A stretch of 64,000 nucleotides of DNA from Polyangiaceae bacterium UTPRO1 (GTDB lineage Bacteria; Desulfobacterota; Binatia; UTPRO1), in contig MWST01000006.1 in assembly GCA_002050235.1 (NCBI GenBank), positions 62,001 through 126,000 of the forward strand, written 5' to 3'. The notes under the pieces are model-generated. The model worked only from the letters and a program-made list of their open reading frames with translations, ran no database searches and was not told where the DNA came from. A program made the position numbers and the translations under genes. Positions 26,568 to 33,396 of this stretch are shown here, one piece after another. The number at the start of each line of letters is the position of its first letter. Positions within the stretch are counted from its first letter, which is position 1.

Positions 26568-27502
26568 CCGCGGAGAGCAGCGCCGCGCCCACGGCCCTCG
26601 ACGGGTGGATAGACCGCTACCTGGCCTACGCCGCCGCGGAGCGCGGCCTCGCAGCGAACACCATAGCCGCGTACGCGCGTGACTTGTCCCGGCTCGCGCT
26701 CTGGCTCGCCGGGCGGGCGAGCGAGCCCGCCGATCTCACCCCGGCACTCCTCCAGGCCTTCCTCGGCGCCGAGCGCGCCCGCGGCCTCGCGCCCCGGAGC
26801 GCGACCCGCGTCGCGGCGACGTTGCGCGGCTTCTGCCGCTACCTCGTTCTCGAGCGCGCCGTCGCCATCTCGCCAGCGACCGAGCTCACCATGCGCCGCC
26901 TTCCGAACCGCCTGCCGCTCGCCCCGGATAGCGTCGAGGTCCGGACGCTGCTCGACGCGCCGCCTGCAGACACCCCGCGCGGACGCCGTGACCGCGCCCT
27001 CCTCGAGCTCCTGTACAGCGCCGGACTACGGGTGTCGGAGGTGGTGGGGCTCCGCCAGACCAACCTCGACCTCGACGCCAACTGCGTCCGCGTAGTGGGG
27101 AAGGGGAGCCGCGAGCGCATCGTGCCGCTCGGCCGCCATGCGCGCCAACGCCTCGACGAGTATCTGGCCCTCGCCCGACCGCTCCTCGTCGGCGCGCGGC
27201 GGGTGCGTCCGCAGATCTTCCTGTCGGCGCGCGGCATCCCGCTCTCCCGCAACGCGGTGTGGAGGCTCGTGAAGCGCTATCTGCGCCAAGCGGGCGGCGA
27301 TCGTCGCCTGTCGCCGCACAGCCTGCGCCATGCCTTCGCAACCCACCTGCTCGACGGCGGCGCCGATCTGCGCGCCGTACAGGCGATGCTCGGCCACGCC
27401 GACGTCGCCACTACGCAGATCTACACCCACGTCGCGCCGCGCCGCCTGCGCGAGATCCATCGCCGCTTCCATCCCCGCGACGGCGGACGTTCCCGGCCGT
27501 GA
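26564..27502 (+). CDS. xerD: tyrosine recombinase XerD-type
   Basis: This site-specific recombinase resolves chromosome dimers at dif. It has 312 aa. The core-binding domain starts WIDRYLAYAAAERGLAANTIAAYARDLSRLA. Catalytic residues are all present: Arg156 (SAGLRVSEVVGL), Lys180 (VVGKGSRERIVPL), His252 and Arg255 (HSLRHAFATHLLDGGADLRAVQ), His278 (LGHADVATTQ) and the nucleophile Tyr287 (IYTHVA). ATG 26564 overlaps the glnD stop by 4 nt. The chromosomal operon setting argues for a housekeeping Xer and against a mobile-element integrase. Confidence 0.92.
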   Translation: MTAESSAAPTALDGWIDRYLAYAAAERGLAANTIAAYARDLSRLALWLAGRASEPADLTPALLQAFLGAERARGLAPRSATRVAATLRGFCRYLVLERAVAISPATELTMRRLPNRLPLAPDSVEVRTLLDAPPADTPRGRRDRALLELLYSAGLRVSEVVGLRQTNLDLDANCVRVVGKGSRERIVPLGRHARQRLDEYLALARPLLVGARRVRPQIFLSARGIPLSRNAVWRLVKRYLRQAGGDRRLSPHSLRHAFATHLLDGGADLRAVQAMLGHADVATTQIYTHVAPRRLREIHRRFHPRDGGRSRP

Positions 27503-27544
27503 CGCGTCGTTGCGCGCCCGGATGGGTCTTGTTAGGTACGCCAG

Positions 27545-28222
27545 GTGGAACGTCCCGATCAGCTCGCCACCATCCTCCACCAGGTAGTTTTGTGGCTCCT
27601 GCCGATCCTGGCAGCGGTGATCTTCCACGAGGTGGCGCACGGCGCCATGGCGCGCCGGCTCGGTGACGACACGGCGCTCCGCCACGGACGCCTGACCTTG
27701 AACCCGCTGCCCCACATAGATCCGATCGGTACCCTGCTGATGCCGTGCCTCTTGATGCTCGCGGGGCTGCCGGTCTTCGGATACGCCCGCCCCGTGCCGG
27801 TAGACTACGGGCGCCTGCGGAACCCGCGCCGGGACATGGTGCTCGTGGCCGTCGCCGGCCCGGCGACCAACCTCATCTTGGCCCTGGCCAGCGCCGCAGC
27901 CTTCCACGTGCTCAAGGGTCAGCTCCAGGAGATCGGTCCGGCGGGGTCGTCGACCCTCCTCTTCGGCGTCGTCCTGCCGCTCGCGCAGATGGCGCAGGCG
28001 AGCGTCGTCATCAACGTGAGCCTCGCGATCTTCAACCTGCTGCCGCTGCCGCCGCTCGACGGCGGGCGGGTGCTGACCGGGCTGCTCCCGTTGGCGCCGG
28101 CGCGCCTCGTCGCCGCCGTCGAGCCTTTCGGATTCCTGATCCTCGTGGCGTTGATCATGTCGGGCCTGCTGCGCTACCTCGTCGGCGTGCCCATCGCCGT
28201 GGTGACGCGAGCGCTCCTGTGA
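27545..28222 (+). CDS. site-2 protease (M50) family membrane protein
   Basis: This 225-aa membrane zinc metalloprotease has HEVAH (His28, Glu29, His32) in the first hydrophobic helix and the third ligand motif NLLPLPPLDGGRVLTG near residue 171. About five hydrophobic segments are visible. It belongs to the small, PDZ-free branch commonly found upstream of trpS-scpA-scpB; its substrate is unknown. GTG 27545 is the only sensible start. The stop overlaps the trpS GTG by 4 nt. Confidence 0.9.
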   Translation: MERPDQLATILHQVVLWLLPILAAVIFHEVAHGAMARRLGDDTALRHGRLTLNPLPHIDPIGTLLMPCLLMLAGLPVFGYARPVPVDYGRLRNPRRDMVLVAVAGPATNLILALASAAAFHVLKGQLQEIGPAGSSTLLFGVVLPLAQMAQASVVINVSLAIFNLLPLPPLDGGRVLTGLLPLAPARLVAAVEPFGFLILVALIMSGLLRYLVGVPIAVVTRALL

Positions 28223-29217
28223 CCGCTCCCGCCCGCATCGTCAGCGGCATGCGGCCGACGGGACGGCTGCACCTCGGGCACCTGCTCGGGACGCTGCGCA
28301 CCTGGCGCGAGCTGCAGGCCGCGCACGAGTGCTTCTTCTTCGTCGCCGACTGGCACGCGCTCACCACCGACTACGATCGCAGCGGCGGCGTGGCCGAGAA
28401 CGTCGTCGAGATGGTGATCGACTGGCTGGCGAGCGGCATCGACCCGGAGCGGGCTACGATCTTCGTGCAGTCGGCGATCCCCGAGCACGCCGAGCTGCAC
28501 CTGCTCCTGTCGATGATCACGCCCCTCGGCTGGCTGGAGCGGGTGCCGACCTACAAGGAGATGCAGCAGCAGCTCACGGGCCGCGACCTCTCCACCTACG
28601 GCTTCCTCGGCTATCCCGTGCTCCAGGCCGCCGACATCCTCATGTATCGCGCGGCCAAGGTACCCGTCGGAGCCGACCAAGTGCCGCACGTCGAGCTGAC
28701 CCGCGAGATCGCCCGGCGCTTCAACCACGTCTTCGGCGAGGTCTTCCCCGAGCCTCAGGCGCTGCTCGCTGCGGCGCCGCGGATCCCGGGGCTCGACGGC
28801 CGGAAGATGAGCAAGAGCTACAACAACGCCGTCTTCCTCGGCGAGGACGCCGCCGCGGTGAACGCCAAGCTCTCGCGCATGATGACCGATCCGCGGCGGG
28901 CGCGGCGCCGTGATCCCGGCGATCCCGACGACTGCCCCGCCTACACGCTGCACCGGATCTACTGCACCCGGGAAGAGCTCGAGTACACGGCGCACGGCTG
29001 CCGCACGGCGACGATCGGCTGCCTCGAGTGCAAGCAGATCATGATCGCGCGCGCCGAAGCCGAGCTCGGCCCGATCCGCGAGCGCCGCCACGCCCTCGCG
29101 GCCCGCCCCGACGACGTCCGCGACGTCATCGTCCGCGGCAACCGCCGCGCCAAGGCGGTCGCGGAGGAGACGATGGCGACCGTACGCAGGGTCGTCGGCC
29201 TGGGAGCACCTCTGTGA
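28219..29217 (+). CDS. trpS: tryptophanyl-tRNA synthetase
   Basis: This class I synthetase charges tRNA-Trp. The HIGH equivalent is HLGH (18-21) in GMRPTGRLHLGHLLGTL and the KMSKS loop (196-200) is in GLDGRKMSKSYNN. VPVGADQVPHVELTREIARRFN is also typical. It has 332 aa, the bacterial norm. It starts at GTG 28219, overlapping the protease stop; its own stop overlaps the scpA GTG. Confidence 0.95.
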   Translation: MTAPARIVSGMRPTGRLHLGHLLGTLRTWRELQAAHECFFFVADWHALTTDYDRSGGVAENVVEMVIDWLASGIDPERATIFVQSAIPEHAELHLLLSMITPLGWLERVPTYKEMQQQLTGRDLSTYGFLGYPVLQAADILMYRAAKVPVGADQVPHVELTREIARRFNHVFGEVFPEPQALLAAAPRIPGLDGRKMSKSYNNAVFLGEDAAAVNAKLSRMMTDPRRARRRDPGDPDDCPAYTLHRIYCTREELEYTAHGCRTATIGCLECKQIMIARAEAELGPIRERRHALAARPDDVRDVIVRGNRRAKAVAEETMATVRRVVGLGAPL

Positions 29218-29951
29218 GCTACCGCGTCAAGCTCGAAGTCTTCGAGGGCCCGCTCGATCTCCTCCTCCATCTCATCAAGAAGGAAGAGGTCGACATCTAC
29301 GACATCCCCGTCGCCCGCATCACCGACGAGTACCTGCGCTACCTCGATCTCCTCGACCGCATGAACCTCGACGTCGCCGGCGAGTACCTGGTGATGGCGG
29401 CGACCCTGACGCACATCAAGTCGCGCATGCTGCTGCCGCCCTCGGAGGTCGAGAGCGAGGAACCGGAAGAAGATCCGCGCGCCGACCTCGTGCACCAGCT
29501 CGTCGAATACCAGCGCTTCCGCGAAGCTGCACTGGCGCTCGGCGGGCGCCCGGTGCTGACGCGCGATGTCTTCCGTCGCGACCCGGCGGTTCCCGACCGC
29601 GATCCCGGAGACGGGGTGCGCCTGCGCGACGTCACGGTCGCAGACCTGCTCGAGGCGTTCCGCGAGGTCATGGAGCGCGCGCTCCGCGAGAGCTTCCACG
29701 AGATCGTCCACGAGGAAGTCTCGGTCGACGAGTGCCTGCAGATCATCGTGAGGCGGATGGAGCTGGACGGATCGCTGCGCTTCCGCGACCTCTTCGCAGG
29801 CCAGCCGTCGCGGCAGCGTCTGGTGGCGACCTTCCTCGCCCTCCTGGAGCTCGTAAAACGCCAGGCGGTCCACGCGCGTCAAGAGGAGGACGGCGGCGAG
29901 ATCCTGTTGTTTCCCCGAACCGGCGTCTCGCAGAGCGACGGCGCGCCGTGA
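29214..29951 (+). CDS. scpA: segregation and condensation protein A
   Basis: ScpA is the kleisin of the SMC-ScpAB condensin complex. The 245-aa protein begins YRVKLEVFEGPLDLLLHLIKKEEVDIYDIPVARITDEYL, the SMC-neck-binding N-terminus, followed by MAATLTHIKSRMLLPP. The C-terminal winged-helix part (FRDLFAGQPSRQRLVATFLALLELVKRQAV) is complete. Start GTG 29214 overlaps the trpS stop by 4 nt. SMC itself is not in view. Confidence 0.95.
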   Translation: MSYRVKLEVFEGPLDLLLHLIKKEEVDIYDIPVARITDEYLRYLDLLDRMNLDVAGEYLVMAATLTHIKSRMLLPPSEVESEEPEEDPRADLVHQLVEYQRFREAALALGGRPVLTRDVFRRDPAVPDRDPGDGVRLRDVTVADLLEAFREVMERALRESFHEIVHEEVSVDECLQIIVRRMELDGSLRFRDLFAGQPSRQRLVATFLALLELVKRQAVHARQEEDGGEILLFPRTGVSQSDGAP

Positions 29952-29962
29952 AGGAGGGCCCG

Positions 29963-30838
29963 ATGCAAGAGGAGGTGGGGGACGCGGTGAGTACGGACGA
30001 AACGGATCAGCCGGCGGCGCTGCCCGCAGCGACGCCGGACCCGGCGATCGCCGGGCCGGAGTGCCACGGCGACGACCTCGAAGCGCTCGCGGGCGCCGTC
30101 GCCGGCGAAGTCGACGAGCGGCTCGTCGCCATCCTCGAGAGCGTGCTCTTCGCCTGCGGTGAACCGATCACTCTGGGGCGCCTAACGGAAGTGATCGCCG
30201 GGCCGACGCGCGCCGAGCTCCGCGCCGCGCTGGCGGCGCTCGCGGCCCGCGCCGAGCAGGACCGGCGCGGCATCCGCCTCGTCGAGGTCGCCGGAGGCTA
30301 TCAGTTCCTGACCGCGCCGGAGCACGCGGAGTGGGTGCGGCGGCTCTTCCAGCAGCGTCCCTGGCGGCTCACGCGCGCCACCCTGGAGACGCTCGCCATC
30401 GTCGCCTACAAGCAGCCGGTGACGCGCGCCGAGATCGAGGCGATCCGCGGCGTCGACGTCGACGGCGTGATCGCGTCGCTGCTGGCGCGCAAGCTGGTGA
30501 AGATCGTCGGCCGCAAGGACGTGATCGGGCGGCCGCTGCTCTACGGCACCACCAGGCAATTCCTCGAGGTGTTCGGCTTGCGCGACCTGGCGGCACTTCC
30601 GGGACTTTCCGAGGTGGCGGGCGCGATGCCCGAGAGCGTCGCGGCGGGAGCGGCCGCCGCGGACGAGAACGCGTGGAGCGGTGATGAGCGACGAGACGAA
30701 GGGGATTCGCCTGCAGAAGCTGCTGGCGGACTCGGGGGCGTGCTCGCGGCGGGCGGCGGAGACGCTGATCCGGAGCGGGCGGGTGACCGTGAACGACAAG
30801 ACGGTCACGACCCTGGGGACCCGGGCGCTTCCGACTGA
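29963..30838 (+). CDS. scpB: segregation and condensation protein B
   Basis: ScpB is the winged-helix dimer that completes condensin with ScpA. The conserved part runs ILESVLFACGEPITLGRLTEVI to TRATLETLAIVAYKQPVTRAEIEAIRGVDVDGVIASLLARKLVKIVGRKDVIGRPLLYGTTRQFLEVFGLRDLAALP. I use ATG 29963 with GGAGG 5 nt upstream; a GTG at 29948 would overlap scpA by 4 nt. The frame does not stop after the ScpB domain. It continues about 50 codons of low-complexity Gly/Ala/Asp sequence inside rluB, ending at 30838, an overlap of 155 nt. Confidence 0.9.
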   Translation: MQEEVGDAVSTDETDQPAALPAATPDPAIAGPECHGDDLEALAGAVAGEVDERLVAILESVLFACGEPITLGRLTEVIAGPTRAELRAALAALAARAEQDRRGIRLVEVAGGYQFLTAPEHAEWVRRLFQQRPWRLTRATLETLAIVAYKQPVTRAEIEAIRGVDVDGVIASLLARKLVKIVGRKDVIGRPLLYGTTRQFLEVFGLRDLAALPGLSEVAGAMPESVAAGAAAADENAWSGDERRDEGDSPAEAAGGLGGVLAAGGGDADPERAGDRERQDGHDPGDPGASD

Positions 30839-31541
30839 CCGGATTCGCATCGACGGGCGCCCGCTCCCGAGGCGGCAGAGCCCGATCTACGTGATGGTCC
30901 ACAAGCCCGCGGGCGTGGTCACGACGACCCGTGACCCGGAGGGCAGGCCGACCGTCGTCCAGATGCTGCCGGGCCGGGCCGGGCGGCTCTTCCCGGTAGG
31001 TCGGCTCGACGTCCAGTCGACCGGCCTCGTGCTGCTCACCAACGACGGCGATCTGGCCGCCATCCTCACCCATCCGCGTCACCACGTGCCGCGGACGTAC
31101 CGCGTCAAGGTGAGCGGCTCTCCCGACGAGCGGGCGCTGGCGCGCCTACGGCGCGGAGTCCGCCTCGCGGACGGCGCGACGGGACCCGTCACGGTCGTCG
31201 TCGAAGAGCGCCGCCCGACCAAGACGTGGCTCCGCGTCACGGTGCGCGAAGGCCGCAACCACCTCGTACGCCGCCTCTGCGAGGCGATCGGCCATCGCGC
31301 CGAGAAGCTGCAGCGCACGGCGCTCGGCCCGCTCGAGCTCGGCAAGCTGGCTATCGGCGCCTATCGATTGCTCACGCCGCGCGAGGTCGCGAGTCTGCGG
31401 CGAACGGCGCGCGCGGCCGTCCGCGCGCTGCCGGACGCCGAGCCGCAGGCCCACGGCCAGGCTCCGAGGCGTGCCAGCGAGCGGCACCGGAGCTCCGCCG
31501 CGGTGCGCCAGTCAGTTTCCCGGCGCTCCGTCCAACGCTGA
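30684..31541 (+). CDS. rluB: 23S rRNA pseudouridine synthase, RluB/RsuA family
   Basis: This is a pseudouridine synthase with an N-terminal S4 RNA-binding domain (IRLQKLLADSGACSRRAAETLIRSGRVTVNDKTV). The catalytic RsuA-type motif is GRLDVQSTGLVLLTNDG, with Asp109. VREGRNHLVRRLCEAIGHRAEKLQRTALG closes the core. About 45 extra basic residues follow the core at the C-terminus, which may bind RNA. ATG 30684 has GGAG 5 nt upstream; the previous codon is GTG. It starts inside the end of scpB. Confidence 0.92.
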   Translation: MSDETKGIRLQKLLADSGACSRRAAETLIRSGRVTVNDKTVTTLGTRALPTDRIRIDGRPLPRRQSPIYVMVHKPAGVVTTTRDPEGRPTVVQMLPGRAGRLFPVGRLDVQSTGLVLLTNDGDLAAILTHPRHHVPRTYRVKVSGSPDERALARLRRGVRLADGATGPVTVVVEERRPTKTWLRVTVREGRNHLVRRLCEAIGHRAEKLQRTALGPLELGKLAIGAYRLLTPREVASLRRTARAAVRALPDAEPQAHGQAPRRASERHRSSAAVRQSVSRRSVQR

Positions 31542-31557
31542 ACGCTCACCGCAGCTA

Positions 31558-31642
31558 CCGGAGGAGCGACAGCCGCGCCCGCCGCGACGCGCCGCTGACC
31601 CACGTCCGTGGCACGGATGCTGCTCCTCCGGGATCGTCCCGG
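31558..31642 (+). promoter_or_regulatory. inverted repeats with alternative pairings downstream of rluB
   Basis: CCGGAGGAGC (31558-31567) and GCTCCTCCGG (31622-31631) are perfect 10-bp complements around a 54-nt centre that holds CCACG-TC-CGTGG. The right arm also shares bases with a second hairpin, CCGGGA (31628-31633) with TCCCGG (31637-31642). Its CCTCCG could also pair with CGGAGG in the Shine-Dalgarno region (31705-31710) of the next gene. It may be a 3' structure of the rluB transcript or a switch-like leader. Confidence 0.4.
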
Positions 31643-31662
31643 GGCGGCCCGCGCACCGCGCA

Positions 31663-31692
31663 TTGCAAACGGATGAGCGATCGCATTACTAC
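31663..31692 (+). promoter_or_regulatory. possible promoter before the STAS-like gene
   Basis: TTGCAA (31663-31668) and TACTAC (31687-31692) are separated by 18 nt in the most AT-rich part of this intergenic region. Transcription would begin near 31699, just before the GGAGGTGA ribosome site. If used, the inverted repeats upstream would not be in this transcript. Confidence 0.35.
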
Positions 31693-31717
31693 ACATCCCG
31701 GGTACGGAGGTGAGCGG

Positions 31718-32014
31718 ATGGCTGAGGGGCAGGTACGAGGCCAGGTGTCGGCGGCGGCGCCGACCCGCGGCGGTTGGTTGTACGTGTCGGGAGCGTTGAC
31801 TCCGTACGATCTCGAAAACCTCTGTGATCAGATCGCGACGCTCGGCCGCGCCGGCGACGTCCACGTCGAGATCGAGGTCGGCGGCATGGCCAAGGACGGC
31901 TCGGAGCTGCGCACGCTCGCGCGCAAGATGCAGAGGCTCCGCCGCCAGGGCGTCGTCGTCCACGTCCACGCGGCGCGCCGACGCAACACCGGCGCCGATG
32001 CGCTCGGGAATTGA
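31718..32014 (+). CDS. small STAS-like protein of unknown function
   Basis: This 98-aa protein is not one I recognise by name. After a 15-residue lead it reads GGWLYVSGALTPYDLENLCDQIATLGRAGDVHVEIEVGGMAKDGSELRTLARKMQRLRRQGVVVHVHAARR. The alternation of strand, helix, strand, long helix, strand resembles a STAS/anti-anti-sigma fold, including a DGSEL position where STAS domains have their phosphorylatable Ser. A near-perfect Shine-Dalgarno GGAGGTGA (31706-31713) sits 4 nt before ATG 31718, which supports a real gene. It is a single gene between rluB and tRNA-fMet. Confidence 0.65.
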   Translation: MAEGQVRGQVSAAAPTRGGWLYVSGALTPYDLENLCDQIATLGRAGDVHVEIEVGGMAKDGSELRTLARKMQRLRRQGVVVHVHAARRRNTGADALGN

Positions 32015-32074
32015 CAGGGTCGCGACCAGGCTATACACCCTGGCGTCTGCGCGGTCGTGAAACGCCGCCCGTGA

Positions 32075-32148
<74 letters not shown>

Positions 32149-32158
32149 CTACCAGGAG

Positions 32159-32197
32159 GCGAGCGCCGGTTTCCGCAGCCAGGAAGCCGGCACTCGC
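32159..32197 (+). terminator. strong hairpin just after tRNA-fMet
   Basis: GCGAGCGCCGGTTTCC (32159-32174) pairs with GGAAGCCGGCACTCGC (32182-32197) across a 7-nt loop, with one C-A mismatch and one G-U pair. There is no U tract, so it is either a non-canonical tRNA terminator or a protein-binding palindrome of the island. The rest of 32198-32387 holds only short inverted repeats, such as CACGAC-C-GTCGTG at 32305-32317 and TCGTGAA/TTCACGA at 32314-32320 and 32341-32347. I see no gene there. Confidence 0.45.
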
Positions 32198-32387
32198 CAC
32201 CGCTCGCGGCCAGTGGCCCCACGCTCGTAACGTCCCCGTTCCGGCGCCGCCACCCGGAGCCCGCGCTGGATCGAGTCGGCACAGCGGGCGGATCCGTGAC
32301 GATCCACGACCGTCGTGAAGCGCCGACCGGACGGGAACCGTTCACGATGGCCCTGGAGCATGGGCTCGGGGTACAAAGAAGGACATC

Positions 32388-33374
32388 ATGGCCACTGCGG
32401 ACCAGGTGAAGGCGCTCATCCGAAGTCACGCCGATGGCGACGATATACGCTTCTACGCAGTCGCCATGCAGGTAGCTGCGCAAGCGGCACGGAGCGGCCG
32501 CGGCAAGTTCGCCCAGGAGCTGCGCGAGTTGGTCGATCAGGTGAAGGCGCATGCGAAGGCCATGGAGCCGACCCGCAGCCCCAAGCCCGTCCCGCTGGCG
32601 CAACCCCGAGGCGAGTTCGCGGGCCTGCTGACGGTGAGCTACCCGAAGACGCGAATGGCGGACATGGCACTTCCGAAGATGCTCGGCACACGCCTCGAAC
32701 GCGTGCTCACCGAGCAGCGTGAACGCGACCGTCTCCGCGAGCACGGGTTCTCCCCGATGCGAAAGCTACTCCTCGTGGGCCCACCCGGTACCGGCAAAAC
32801 GATGACCGCGGCAGCGCTCGCGGGTGAGCTTGGCCTGCCTCTCTTCAGCATCCAGCTCGACGGGCTCATCACGAAGTACATGGGCGAGACCGCAGCCAAG
32901 CTCCGGCTTGTGTTCGACGCCATCCAGACCACCCGTGGCGTGTACCTGTTCGACGAGTTCGACGCGCTCGGCACCGAGCGCGGCTCCAAGAACGACATCG
33001 GCGAGATCCGCCGCGTGCTCAACTCGTTCCTGCAGTTCCTCGAACAAGACGACTCGGACAGCATCGTGCTCGGCGCGACGAACCATGTCGGCCTGCTCGA
33101 CCGCGCTCTCTTTCGACGCTTCGATGCCGTGCTCGAGTACTCGCTGCCTACCGAAGACATCGCAACCCGCGTGATGCGCGCGCGGCTCGCGCTCCTCGAC
33201 ACGAGCAATGTCGAGTGGCACGCGGCGGCGAAGGCGGCAGAAGGCCTCAGCCACGCCGAGATTGCGATGGCCTGCGAGCAGGCTGCCAAGAACGCCATCC
33301 TCAATCACACCACAGCCGTGCGGGATGCTGAGCTCGTGGCCGCGCTCGCCGAACGACGCAGTACGCACGCATAG
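32388..33374 (+). CDS. IetA-like AAA+ ATPase of an ATPase-protease defence pair
   Basis: This 328-aa AAA+ ATPase has the P-loop GPPGTGKT at 131-138, Walker B YLFDEFDAL (Asp189, Glu190), sensor-1 LGATNHVGLLDRALFRRFD with the arginine finger, and a helical lid (LSHAEIAMACEQAAKNAIL). The first 110 residues are a helical region with no recognised domain. It lies 22 nt upstream of a subtilisin-like protease. That two-gene order (AAA+ then S8 peptidase) is the IetAS defence arrangement reported from systematic screens of defence islands. The call rests on architecture and context. AAGGA precedes ATG 32388. Confidence 0.78.
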   Translation: MATADQVKALIRSHADGDDIRFYAVAMQVAAQAARSGRGKFAQELRELVDQVKAHAKAMEPTRSPKPVPLAQPRGEFAGLLTVSYPKTRMADMALPKMLGTRLERVLTEQRERDRLREHGFSPMRKLLLVGPPGTGKTMTAAALAGELGLPLFSIQLDGLITKYMGETAAKLRLVFDAIQTTRGVYLFDEFDALGTERGSKNDIGEIRRVLNSFLQFLEQDDSDSIVLGATNHVGLLDRALFRRFDAVLEYSLPTEDIATRVMRARLALLDTSNVEWHAAAKAAEGLSHAEIAMACEQAAKNAILNHTTAVRDAELVAALAERRSTHA

Positions 33375-33396
33375 CGGGCGCCGGGGGAACTGACGC

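Noticed and set aside
26564..27502. XerD-like recombinase as the integrase of the defence island
   Set aside because: It is embedded between glnD and the M50-trpS genes, about 5 kb from the island, in a conserved housekeeping order.
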